64,000 bases of DNA from VRUE01 sp963703175 (lineage in GTDB: Bacteria; Actinomycetota; Thermoleophilia; Solirubrobacterales; 70-9). Both the position numbers and the translations under genes were made by a program. Shown here piece after piece: positions 41,601 through 48,894 of this stretch. How positions within the stretch are numbered: position 1 is the stretch's first letter; every line of letters begins with the position of its first letter. The stretch is from NCBI GenBank assembly GCA_963703175.1, contig OY969794.1, forward strand, positions 992,001-1,056,000. Reading direction: 5' to 3'. The notes under the pieces were generated by a model. That model had not been told where the DNA came from. It searched no databases and worked only from the letters and a program-made list of their open reading frames with translations.

Positions 41601-43386
41601 CGTGCATCGTGCCGCGCGTGCGGTCCCAGACGATCCGCGGCCGCAGCTCGGCGAAGCGGTCCGACGGATAGCGCCCGTCGAGCATGTCGAGCACGTTCTC
41701 CAGCTGTTCGCGTGAGAGCTCGCCGAAGGGCTCGGTAGCCGTCACCACGCGCTCGACCTCGTTGATCTTCCACTCGTCGAGGGCCGCCATCGAGACCAGA
41801 TGCTGGGCGAGCACGTCGAGTGGGTTCTGGGGAATCACCGTCTCCTCGATCGCCCCTTCGCGCATCCGCCGCGCGACCACGGCGCACTCGAGCAGGTCGG
41901 CGCGGAACTTGGGAAAAATGCGGCCGCGGCTGACCGCGCCCAGCGAGTGGCCGGCGCGGCCGACACGCTGCAAGCCTCGGCTGACCGACTTCGGCGACTC
42001 GACCTGGATCACCAAATCCACCGCACCCATGTCGATCCCCAGCTCTAACGAGCTGGTTGCCACAAGACATGGAAGCTGCCCAGACTTCAACATCTCCTCG
42101 ACCACGGTCCGCTCCTCGTGAGATAGCGAGCCATGGTGTGCTCGCGCGATCTCTGGCGCCTCTCCCGCGGGTGGCGCGGCAGGGGGGACCGCCCCTGAGG
42201 ACGCTTTAGCGACCGGAAGGGGCGGTGGGTCCCCTGCCGTGACAGGACCCGCGGGCTGAGTGCCCGCGTGCTCGGTCGCCGGCAGCTCTCCTTCAGTGTC
42301 ACCAGCCGCAAGCTCGTTCAGGCGCTTGGCTAGGCGCTCGGCTGCACGACGGGCGTTGACGAAGATGATCGTTGAGGTGTGTTCTTGGACGAGCTTGAGG
42401 AGTTCGGGGTAGATCGCCGGCCAGATCGAGCGGACGTGGGCCAGTGGCTCCCCCTCGGTCGGGTTGCCGTCGGCGTTGGGGAAGCTGGGAGCTCCGGGTT
42501 CGCTCATGTCCTCCACAGGCACGACGATCTCCAGGTCGAGCTCCTTAGCAACCCCAGCATCCACAATCTCGCAATCCCTTTTAGGACCGACCAAAAACTT
42601 CGCGATCCGCTCAAGCGGTCGCTGGGTAGCCGAGAGACCAATCCGCTGGACCCCGTGCGTTTCTCCCGCGGGTGGCGCGGTAGGGGGGACCTCCCCTGAG
42701 GACGCTTTAGCGACCGGAAGGGGAGGTGGGTCCCCTACCGTGACAGGACCCGCGGGCTGACTCGCATGGTCCCTAACGAGATGGTCAAGCCTCTCGAGAG
42801 TCAGCGCCAAATGGCTGCCTCGCTTGCTTTGGGCAACCGCATGAATCTCGTCGACGATTACCGCCTCGACGCTGGTAAGAATCTCGCGCGCGTCGGAGGA
42901 GAGGATCAAGTAAAGCGACTCGGGGGTGGTGATGAGGATGTCGGGCGGCGTTTTGCGCATCGCTCGCCGCTCTTTCTGGCTGGTGTCGCCGGTGCGCAGG
43001 CCGACTGAGATGTCGGCGCCGATCCCGCGCAGCGGCGCCCGCAGGTTGCGCTCGATGTCGTAAGAGAGCGCCTTGAGCGGCGATACGTAGACGATCTTCA
43101 CGCCGCCCTCTTGCTGAGTGGACGATTTGCCACCGATTCCGTGGGCAAAGTGACCATCGGTGGCTTGACGGGAGAGCTTGTCTATGCCCCAGAGGAACGC
43201 GGCGAGGGTCTTGCCGGACCCGGTCGGGGCGCAGATCAGCGCGTTGGCCCCGCCTGAGATCGCCTCCCAGCCGCCTGCCTGGGCAGGCGTCGGCACCTCG
43301 AAGGAGGACTCGAACCAGCGCCTGACCGGGGCGCTGAACGGCGCCAGCGGGTCAGGTTTCACGCTTGCTTTCGGGCGGGTGCTCAA
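38692..43386 (-). CDS. lhr: Lhr-type ATP-dependent DNA helicase (large form), with three palindromic in-frame insertions
   Basis: The 1564-residue SF2 helicase has Walker A APTGSGKT (53-60), motif Ia SPLKAL, TTPESL, DEIH (179-182), motif III SAT (252-254), IIFVNARR, ATSSLELGIDMG and QRVGRAGH. Beta-sheet and winged-helix domains and the long Lhr C terminus (about 900-1564) follow; the C terminus is typical of the full-length bacterial enzyme, a 3'-5' translocase in DNA repair. The helicase core carries unusual inserts at about 76-92 (GHFAHGIGGKSS), 209-242 and 375-409, the last two encoded by near-identical 99-bp palindromes. Each falls between conserved motifs, so fold and activity are probably preserved. 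Confidence 0.95.
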   Translation of the reverse strand: MSTRPKASVKPDPLAPFSAPVRRWFESSFEVPTPAQAGGWEAISGGANALICAPTGSGKTLAAFLWGIDKLSRQATDGHFAHGIGGKSSTQQEGGVKIVYVSPLKALSYDIERNLRAPLRGIGADISVGLRTGDTSQKERRAMRKTPPDILITTPESLYLILSSDAREILTSVEAVIVDEIHAVAQSKRGSHLALTLERLDHLVRDHASQPAGPVTVGDPPPLPVAKASSGEVPPTAPPAGETHGVQRIGLSATQRPLERIAKFLVGPKRDCEIVDAGVAKELDLEIVVPVEDMSEPGAPSFPNADGNPTEGEPLAHVRSIWPAIYPELLKLVQEHTSTIIFVNARRAAERLAKRLNELAAGDTEGELPATEHAGTQPAGPVTAGDPPPLPVAKASSGAVPPAAPPAGEAPEIARAHHGSLSHEERTVVEEMLKSGQLPCLVATSSLELGIDMGAVDLVIQVESPKSVSRGLQRVGRAGHSLGAVSRGRIFPKFRADLLECAVVARRMREGAIEETVIPQNPLDVLAQHLVSMAALDEWKINEVERVVTATEPFGELSREQLENVLDMLDGRYPSDRFAELRPRIVWDRTRGTMHGRKGARQLVVTNAGTIPDRGLYGVHLPDGRRVGELDEEMVYEARAGQTFLLGATTWRIEEITRDRVIVTPAPGLPGAVPFWKGDGIGRPAELGRAIGAFSREAVSRDPQELAGEYDLDRRAAENLVAYLREQQAATRVVPSDETIVVERFRDEIGDWRLCILSPFGGRVHSAWGLALGQKIREERELEADAIWSDDGIVIHLPDADEPPSADLVMVEPDELEDLVVRELSGSALFGARFRENASRSLLIPRAYPGKRTPLWQQRLKSQSLLEVARDFPRFPVILETYRECLRDVLDLPSLRQILTDLQSRKLGLVEVETPTASPFASSLLFDYVATYMYEGDTPNAERRAAALSLDRDLLRELLGQEELRELIDPEALVEVEARLQHRTEAGRAGDRDALQQVLRNVGDLSAEEAAERVSEGYSAASMLEKLVAERRVALVRIGGEERYIAGEDAGLYRDALGVPPPPGLPETFLEDHPDAMRALVRRYARTHGPFPTAQLAERYGVDPTPALRELEREGALVRGELAPGGSEREWCDSDVLRRVRRASLAHLRREVEPAARDRFARFLPSWQNVDAHRASGAGPDRLRDALVPLQGVALTPKVWEGEVLPRRLGAYSPAWLDELCTSGEVVWIGAGSRGRSDGRVALYFREDVRLAGPPPANAKLERREGAPQEAIRERLLAGPSFWLDLLADLDFPAEELHNALWDLAWSGEVTNDAFAPLRAPRLRSVPAHERGGRRFARRRSGAGAAVQGRWSLTAPLFADAPGPGAKLRAQAELMLERYGIVTRETVLAEGVPGGFSTLYAELGNLELLGTARRGYFVEGLGGAQFALPGAVERLRSLPEPDGSFQILSATDPANPYGAALPWPKPPSGRRPARAPGAHVLLRDGEPLVYVERGGRSILRLGELSDAELATAMQALADAVSAGRLPRLGIEKLDGEPVIGSGHEEALLSAGFSRGPRKLTASAR
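42161..42259. repeat. 99-bp palindromic repeat, copy 1, inside lhr
   Basis: It starts TCTCCCGCGGGTGGCGCGG and ends GACCCGCGGGCTGA-like. Internal arms GGCAGGGG (42178-42185) with CCCCTGCC (42231-42238), and ACCGCCCC (42188-42195) with GGGGCGGT (42219-42226), plus the inner CGCT/AGCG, make a long hairpin. It encodes about 34 residues on the minus strand (PAGPVTAGDPPPLPVAKASS...). It differs from copy 2 at four positions within the hairpin, forming two compensated base pairs. Confidence 0.9.
42662..42760. repeat. 99-bp palindromic repeat, copy 2, inside lhr
   Basis: Same sequence as 42161-42259 with C-G pairs changed to T-A in two stems: arms GGTAGGGG/CCCCTACC and ACCTCCCC/GGGGAGGT. In frame with the helicase and in the same reading phase as copy 1. 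The peptide differs at three residues (V/A, E/A, T/A) while base pairing is kept. Confidence 0.9.
43129..43164. repeat. 36-bp palindromic insert in lhr
   Basis: GCCACCGAT (43129-43137) and ATCGGTGGC (43156-43164) are perfect 9-bp inverted arms around an 18-bp spacer. The segment encodes GHFAHGIGGKSS-like residues between helicase motifs I and Ia, where compact Lhr proteins have a short loop. Probably another palindromic element, unrelated in sequence to the 99-bp repeats. Confidence 0.55.
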
Positions 43387-43413
43387 CCCACCGATCTTAC
43401 GGGTGTCGGATTA

Positions 43414-43578
43414 AGAACCCCTTTCAAAATGAGCGCGAGTCCGGGGAGGTCGATGACCAAGCGAGACGTTCACGGCACGGTTCCCGCGTAGCAGCGCTAC
43501 GCGGGACACCGGGACGGGGGCGTATCGCGCAGTGTCATTCGGCCTCATCCGGGCCGTGGTCATTTTGAAAGGGGTTCT
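43414..43578. mobile_element. 165-bp MITE-like element with perfect 19-bp terminal inverted repeats
   Basis: AGAACCCCTTTCAAAATGA (43414-43432) is exactly complementary to 43560-43578. In the centre CCCGCGTAGC-AGC-GCTACGCGGG (43483-43505) forms a 10-bp hairpin. The sequence between tips and centre is partly self-complementary, so the entire element can fold as one long hairpin. No ORF. It fills the gap between lhr and the upstream glycosidase gene, and its right tip contains most of that gene's stop codon. It may be a miniature transposable element, a large terminator or both. Confidence 0.65.
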
Positions 43579-44707
43579 AAGGACGGCCGCCGGCGAACTG
43601 CACGTATGCGTTCCAGGCGGGCTTTGGCTTGAAACCATTGTGGAACAGGCCGGAACCGCCGCAGAAATTGCAGAGGCCGGCGTAGTCGCCGATCGAGAAC
43701 CAGTAGATCTGCTGCAGATTCCACTTGCGCTGGTTGGCGGTGAAAAGGCGGAAGGCGCCCTTCAGTTCGCGCGCCTGACCGGCAACGCCTTTGGCGAAGC
43801 TGTTGTGAGGCTGGGGCGGTTCGGAGCTCCATCCCACCTCGGTGAGGTAGAGGCCCTTGCCGATGTCGCGATTGGCCTTCAGCACCCGCCGGACTTCTTC
43901 GATCCGCGAGGTGAGGTTCTTCCAGCTGCCGGTGTACGGGTGCAGCGCGTATCCCTGGAACTTGGACTTGATCCCCGGCGTGCTTCTGTACATCTGTGCG
44001 AGGAAGTCGGAGGCGAAGTAGGCCTGCGGCGGCTTCTTCTGGAAGGTCGCCTCGATCGGCCGCGCGAACAGCCCGCCCAGGATGACCTGCGCACCCGGGT
44101 CCATCGCTTTGATCGCCGCGCTGGAGAGCTTCACCAGCGTGCCGTAGTCGGCCGGGTCGGGGCGGGCGACGAAGTACTTGAAGTTCGGCTCGTTCCAGAT
44201 CTGCCAGGTGCGGATCGGCCTCCGCGGCAAGCGGGGATTTTCGGTCCAGAAGGTGCCGTTCGGCCCATATCGCAGCACCACCTGCTTGACAAACTGCGTC
44301 CAGCCGGAGCGCTGCACGCCGGTTCGCACCGGAAGGGTGATTGGACTGCCGAAGCGCCGGTCGACCGGCACGGCCCAAGCCGGTGCCGTCGAGAGGAAAG
44401 GGAATACCTCGATATGTGCCGTAACGGCTGCGGCGATATACGAGTCAGTGCTCGACCAGTCGTAACCGCCGCGCCTGGTGGGTTGGATCGACCCCCAGGA
44501 GATGGGAACGCGGATGCTGTCCACCCCACCGCGTTTCAGCCGCTGCAGTTCTTCCGGGTTCGGCGCCACCTGCGGCACCACGCCCCAGAAATTGGCCGGA
44601 ACGGCGAAGGCAGAGGGCGCGAGAGCAAGCACTCCCAGGGCAGCAACCACAAATGCCGCTAGCCAAAGGCGAGCCCGCCTTTGCGGGCCGATTCCCTGGT
44701 GGCGCAT
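43577..44707 (-). CDS. Secreted clan-A glycoside hydrolase (GH39/GH5-like)
   Basis: The 376-residue protein has a signal peptide (LWLAAFVVAALGVLALAPSAFA). TIM-barrel features: VDSIRVPISWGSIQPTRRGGYDW, TWQIWNEPNFKYF with the acid/base glutamate (NEP), and GLYLTEVGWSS with the nucleophile glutamate. C-terminal strands IYWFSIGDYAGLCNFCGGSGLF follow. Likely degrades or remodels an extracellular beta-glycan; family number uncertain. Its TAG stop lies in the right tip of the 165-bp inverted-repeat element. It lies 4 bp downstream of the anchored Gly/Ser-rich protein gene, same strand. Confidence 0.82.
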   Translation of the reverse strand: MRHQGIGPQRRARLWLAAFVVAALGVLALAPSAFAVPANFWGVVPQVAPNPEELQRLKRGGVDSIRVPISWGSIQPTRRGGYDWSSTDSYIAAAVTAHIEVFPFLSTAPAWAVPVDRRFGSPITLPVRTGVQRSGWTQFVKQVVLRYGPNGTFWTENPRLPRRPIRTWQIWNEPNFKYFVARPDPADYGTLVKLSSAAIKAMDPGAQVILGGLFARPIEATFQKKPPQAYFASDFLAQMYRSTPGIKSKFQGYALHPYTGSWKNLTSRIEEVRRVLKANRDIGKGLYLTEVGWSSEPPQPHNSFAKGVAGQARELKGAFRLFTANQRKWNLQQIYWFSIGDYAGLCNFCGGSGLFHNGFKPKPAWNAYVQFAGGRP

Positions 44708-44711
44708 CGGA

Positions 44712-45275
44712 CTAACTCGCCTCGGGCGAAACGGAGGACGCGGGCGAGTCGGGTGAATCTGCTGAGTCAGAATCGCCGGCGCGGCGGCGTTTGATTACCA
44801 CGTAGGCGATCGAGCCACCGGCGAGCAGCACGATCGCAATCAAGATCGGCACCAGCGGCGAGGAGCCACCGCTGCTCGAGCCCGGTTTGGGGCTGGTGCT
44901 GTTCGCCGTGCCGGTACCGGCGGGGCTCTTAGCGCCCTGGCCGCCCGCTTGACCGGTTTCGTTTCCACCGCCTGCAGAGTCGTTGGACTTCGAGTGCGAA
45001 CCATTCGCCCCGTTGGGCGCACCCGAAGACTTGCCGCCACTGTCTGCCTGCGAGCCTATGCCGTTGGTCGCCTTGGAGCCGCCGGAGGGGTTCGATTGGC
45101 TCGGCGCTCCGCCGCCGCCCCCGGTTACCGTGGGCGGCACATCGGAATACTGGTAGCCGGCGGAAGAAGCCTGAGCGAGCACCGGAGCGCAGCACATTGC
45201 GAGCAGAGCCAGCACTGACAGAGCAAGGACATGGCCGCCCCGAACAGAGGCGCGATTTTGGCGGGTCCCGAACAT
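44712..45275 (-). CDS. Membrane-anchored Gly/Ser-rich extracellular protein
   Basis: The 187-residue protein has a signal peptide (VLALSVLALLAMCCAPVLAQA), about 100 residues of Gly/Ser/Asn-rich low complexity (GGGGGAPSQSNPSGG; SAGGGNETGQAGGQG), a single C-terminal membrane helix (PLVPILIAIVLLAGGSIAYVVI), a basic stop-transfer KRRRAG and a short acidic tail. A surface stalk or linker protein of unknown function. It is the first gene before the glycosidase on this strand and divergent from the O-antigen ligase-like gene, whose apparent 5' end it overlaps. Confidence 0.7.
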   Translation of the reverse strand: MFGTRQNRASVRGGHVLALSVLALLAMCCAPVLAQASSAGYQYSDVPPTVTGGGGGAPSQSNPSGGSKATNGIGSQADSGGKSSGAPNGANGSHSKSNDSAGGGNETGQAGGQGAKSPAGTGTANSTSPKPGSSSGGSSPLVPILIAIVLLAGGSIAYVVIKRRRAGDSDSADSPDSPASSVSPEAS

Positions 45276-47212
45276 GGCGCGGTAGGTTAGAGGAAAGTGC
45301 GGCGTTACTTGCTCCAGTCGCCCTGATCGTCGGTCTGGCGCTTGCCGGCGGCGGTTTTGAAGTGAGCGATCGCCATATTGCAGGCCTCGCCGTATGGCTA
45401 GTCGTGGTCGCCCTGATCCTGCTCGGCGTGGCCTCCGGGGCGACGCTGGCACGACCGTTCTACTGGGCAACGGGGCTGATCCTCGGTTTTTCCCTGCTGT
45501 CTGCAATTTCATCCCTCTGGTCGGGCTCAGCCGAGCTGAGCGTGATCGAGGCGGACCGGGGCCTGGTCTACCTGGGGGTCTTCTTAGCCGCATTCCTCAT
45601 CGCCCAAACCGACCAAAGGCGCCAACGTTTCGCTGAAGGCCTGGCAATTTCTTTGGCGCTAGTCGCCCTACTGGCCCTGGCAAGTCGATTGCTGCCCCAC
45701 GTGCTGCACGCCGGCGACGCGTTTGGCACCGGTCCCCGACTCGGCTACCCGCTCGGCTACTGGAACGCCAACGGCGCCATGTTTGGCATCGCCGTCGCTC
45801 TGCTGCTTTGGGCCAGCCGCCAAGCTGCCTGGAGTGCTTTGCGCTGGCTCGCCGCAGGGATGCTGCCGGCGGTCCTGCTCGCCCTCTACTTCACCTACTC
45901 GCGTGGTGGCCTGTTGGCGCTGGGGATCGCTGCTGGCTGTCTGATCATCCTCTCCCGGGATCGCCTTTGGCTGCTCGCAACGCTGGCCTGCGGTGCGCTG
46001 GGAGCGCTGCCGGCGGTGCTCGCGGTGCAGGCGCGCCACAGCCTCGCGGATCACGTCGACAACCAGGCGGCGGTCGATCAAGGGGTAACGGTGCTGCTGA
46101 TTCTCGCAGCGGGGATTGCCCTCGCCCTGCTGCTTTTCGCCGCCCTGCGATGGGCCGAGCGGCGCGAAGGGCGGCTGACCGGGCGGGCGATCGATCTCTC
46201 GCGCAACCGACCGCTGCTGAAAGGCCTCGCCGTCGTCGCCGCGGTGGTCGCCATCGGCGTCGCAATCGCAGTCGGCGGTCGCGCCTGGGACCAGTTCTCC
46301 AGCTCCGACGTCCAGTTCCCAAATCAGCCCGAGCAGCACTTCTCCCAGTTCAACGGCGCCGGCCGCCATGACTTCTACCGCGTGGCAATCGATGCCTTTG
46401 AGGAAAAGCCGGTGCTAGGGGTCGGCGCCGGCACCTACGTATTCGCTTGGGAGCTCCACCGCTCGATTGCGCTGCCGGTCCATGATGCCCACTCGCTCTA
46501 CCTGGAGGCCTTCGCAGAGCTCGGCCTCGTCGGCGGACTGCTCGTCCTGGCCCTTGTCGCCACCCTGCTCTGGACCGGTTTCAGCGCCTGGCGCGCCGCC
46601 CCCCACCGCCAGCGCGAGCGCTACGCAGCGCTCCTCGCGGCCATGCTCGCCTTCGCCGTCGTCGCCGGGTTTGACTGGTTCTGGGAGATCGCCGGGCTCG
46701 GTGCGGTCTTCTTCCTCGCCGCCGGGGTGCTGGTGGCGGCCAGGTGCGCTCAACTGTCCGCCCCTCCCGACCCCAGGCTCGTCACCGCCGGCGAAGAGCG
46801 GCGCTTTGGGCTCGCGGTTGCCGGTCTGGCGGTCGCCTGGATCGCGGCGATCGCGCTGATCGGTCCGTTGCTCGTCGACCGCGAGATCGACGCAAGCCAG
46901 AACGCAGCCGCAAACGGAGACCTCACCAGCGCCACCAGCCACGCCAAGACGGCGCGCTCGATCGAGCCCTTCGCCGCCTCTCCATATGTGCAGCTCGGAC
47001 TGATCGCCGAGAGTCAGGGGGAATACGGCGCCGCGGTCGAACTCCTCTCGCAAGCAATCAACCGCGAGGACCGCAACTGGCAGTACTACTACCTACGCTC
47101 TAAAGTCGAGGAAGAGGCGGGCGACCCGGCCGCGGCAAAAGCGGACCTGGAACAGGCGAGGCGCCTGAACCCACTCGAGAAATGCCTCCTCGGGAAGCCG
47201 AGCTGCGGGTGA
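45197..47212 (+). CDS. O-antigen ligase/polymerase-like membrane protein with C-terminal TPR
   Basis: Up to 671 residues: about 12 membrane helices with the Wzy_C/WaaL region (FNGAGRHDFYRVAIDAFEEKPVLGVGAGTYVFAWELHR; PVHDAHSLYLEAFAELGLVG), then two TPR units (SHAKTARSIEPFAASPYVQLGLIAESQGEYGAAVELLSQAI). It would polymerise or attach surface glycan at the outer face of the membrane. Start uncertain: TTG 45197 keeps the first helix but overlaps the divergent gene by 79 bp; GTG 45362 avoids this but loses that helix. No better start lies between. Followed at 7 bp by the sugar transferase gene. Confidence 0.85.
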   Translation: MRAEPALTEQGHGRPEQRRDFGGSRTWRGRLEESAALLAPVALIVGLALAGGGFEVSDRHIAGLAVWLVVVALILLGVASGATLARPFYWATGLILGFSLLSAISSLWSGSAELSVIEADRGLVYLGVFLAAFLIAQTDQRRQRFAEGLAISLALVALLALASRLLPHVLHAGDAFGTGPRLGYPLGYWNANGAMFGIAVALLLWASRQAAWSALRWLAAGMLPAVLLALYFTYSRGGLLALGIAAGCLIILSRDRLWLLATLACGALGALPAVLAVQARHSLADHVDNQAAVDQGVTVLLILAAGIALALLLFAALRWAERREGRLTGRAIDLSRNRPLLKGLAVVAAVVAIGVAIAVGGRAWDQFSSSDVQFPNQPEQHFSQFNGAGRHDFYRVAIDAFEEKPVLGVGAGTYVFAWELHRSIALPVHDAHSLYLEAFAELGLVGGLLVLALVATLLWTGFSAWRAAPHRQRERYAALLAAMLAFAVVAGFDWFWEIAGLGAVFFLAAGVLVAARCAQLSAPPDPRLVTAGEERRFGLAVAGLAVAWIAAIALIGPLLVDREIDASQNAAANGDLTSATSHAKTARSIEPFAASPYVQLGLIAESQGEYGAAVELLSQAINREDRNWQYYYLRSKVEEEAGDPAAAKADLEQARRLNPLEKCLLGKPSCG

Positions 47213-47219
47213 GCCGACG

Positions 47220-48725
47220 ATGACGAGCAAGGCGCAGGAAACCCCAACGCGCAAGTCCCCCCCGGCGCAGCAGCCGGGGCAAGGGCCGCGTGGAGGCAGG
47301 ACCGAAGCGGCGACGCGGCTGGGGCTGACCGGCCCCGACGGGGCGCGGCGACGCGGCTCGCTACTGCGGCGGACGCTGGCCACCGGCGACTGGCTGACCA
47401 TGGTGGCGACGCTTTGCATTGTCACCGCGGCCAGTCCCGAAACCGACGTCGGCACGCTTTTCTGGGCGACGATGTTCAGCCCGGTCTGGATCCTGGTGCT
47501 GAAGCTGCACGGCCTCTACGACAACGACCACCGCCGTATCCGCCACAGCACCCTCGACGAGCTCTCCAGCCTGATCTCGGCAGCAGCACTGGGCACGCTG
47601 GCGCTCGACGGGCTGCTGGCGCTGAGCCCGGTCGGGCCGCTGGCGCCGATCAGCGCGATCGCGGTCGGCCTCGGCGCCCTGGTCGGCGCCTTCGCCTCGC
47701 GCGCCGTCCTGCGCTTCTTCTGGCACCGCCTGGCAGGAGCCGCAACCGGAATTGTGGTGGGGCCGGCGGCGGCGATCACCGTGGTCGCGCGCCGGGTCGC
47801 CACCCACCCTGAGACCCGGCTGCACTTGGTCGGCTACTTAACGCCACGGGGGGAGGACGCAGCGCCGGGAATAGGTGGCCTGCCCCGTCTCGGTTCAACC
47901 GCCGACATCTCCCGGGTCGCCCGTGAGCACGAGGTGGAGCGGGTAATCGTGACCGAGCAGGAGATGAGCGAGGCGGCGGCGGAGCGGCTGATCGAGCAGT
48001 GCAAGGCGGCCGGCCTGGCGCTGACCTTCCTGCCCCAGCACTTTGGCCTGCTCGGACCCGGCATCGAGCTAAACCGGCTCGCCGAGCTGCCCGTGCTCAA
48101 CTTCCGCTTCTCCGACCCACCGCGCTCGACCGAAGCGCTGAAGCGGGTGATGGACGTGACGATCAGTGGATTCATGCTGGTGTTCTTCTCCCCGGTGCTA
48201 CTGATCAGCTCGTTACTGATCCTGCTCGACTCGGGGCGGCCGGTGCTCTTCCGTCAGTGTCGCGCCGGTAAGGACGGCAAGCCGTTCACCGTCCTCAAGT
48301 TCCGCACCATGGTGCAGGGAGCCGAGCAGCAACTGGGCGAACTGGTCGACCTCGAAAAGCTCAAAGAGCCCGCCTTCAAGATCGCCGAAGACCCCCGCGT
48401 CACCCGCGCCGGCCGCATGCTGCGGCGTTTTAGCCTCGACGAGCTGCCGCAGTTCGTCAACGTCCTCCGTGGCGACATGTCGCTGGTCGGCCCGCGACCG
48501 GAGGAGGAGGCGGTGGTCGCCCTCTACGACGAGCGCCAGCGGATCCGCCTCGCGGTCAAGCCGGGGATGACGGGACCGATGCAGGTCTACGGCCGTGCCA
48601 ACCTGACCTTCGAGGAGCGGCTAGCGATGGAGCGCGACTACCTCGACAACATCTCCGTCGCCGGCGACCTGGCGATCCTGCTGCGCACCCCCGCCGCGAT
48701 CGTGCGCGGCGAGGGCTCTCACTGA
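47220..48725 (+). CDS. Polyprenyl-phosphate sugar-1-phosphate transferase (WbaP/CpsE type)
   Basis: The 501-residue protein has N-terminal membrane helices, a CoA-binding-like Rossmann middle (VVGPAAAITVVARRVATHPETRLHLVGYLTPRGED) and the C-terminal bacterial sugar transferase domain: KRVMDVTISGFMLVFFSPVLLISSLLI, GRPVLFRQCRAGKDGKPFTVLKFRTM, LRRFSLDELPQFVNVLRGDMSLVGPRPEEE, VKPGMTGPMQVYGR. It loads the first sugar phosphate on undecaprenyl phosphate, initiating exopolysaccharide or O-unit synthesis. Operon with the ligase-like gene. Its presence anchors the glycan function of the region to the right. Confidence 0.95.
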   Translation: MTSKAQETPTRKSPPAQQPGQGPRGGRTEAATRLGLTGPDGARRRGSLLRRTLATGDWLTMVATLCIVTAASPETDVGTLFWATMFSPVWILVLKLHGLYDNDHRRIRHSTLDELSSLISAAALGTLALDGLLALSPVGPLAPISAIAVGLGALVGAFASRAVLRFFWHRLAGAATGIVVGPAAAITVVARRVATHPETRLHLVGYLTPRGEDAAPGIGGLPRLGSTADISRVAREHEVERVIVTEQEMSEAAAERLIEQCKAAGLALTFLPQHFGLLGPGIELNRLAELPVLNFRFSDPPRSTEALKRVMDVTISGFMLVFFSPVLLISSLLILLDSGRPVLFRQCRAGKDGKPFTVLKFRTMVQGAEQQLGELVDLEKLKEPAFKIAEDPRVTRAGRMLRRFSLDELPQFVNVLRGDMSLVGPRPEEEAVVALYDERQRIRLAVKPGMTGPMQVYGRANLTFEERLAMERDYLDNISVAGDLAILLRTPAAIVRGEGSH

Positions 48726-48771
48726 GGCTTAGGCACATTGTGCCGACCAAACAGGCCCCGCGCTTAAAGAG

Positions 48772-48891
48772 CTACTTGCTGTGTCCAGATAAGCCGCCTC
48801 GCGTCTCCGGGCGACCAAGGCCGGGAGTAGGCGGAGGCGGAGGTGGAGGGGTTCCGCCGCTGCTGGTCTGGGGCTTTGGTGCTTCTGCCAT
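48772..48891 (-). CDS. Proline-rich micro-protein (39 aa) downstream of the two-TM protein
   Basis: The ORF starts with ATG at 48891, three bases after the stop of the upstream two-TM gene. It reads MAEAPKPQTSSGG, seven consecutive prolines and TPGLGRPETRGGLSGHSK. No membrane segment or known domain. The tight spacing on the same strand suggests translational coupling. Coding status is unproven because the sequence is short and of low complexity. Confidence 0.5.
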   Translation of the reverse strand: MAEAPKPQTSSGGTPPPPPPPTPGLGRPETRGGLSGHSK

Positions 48892-48894
48892 GGC

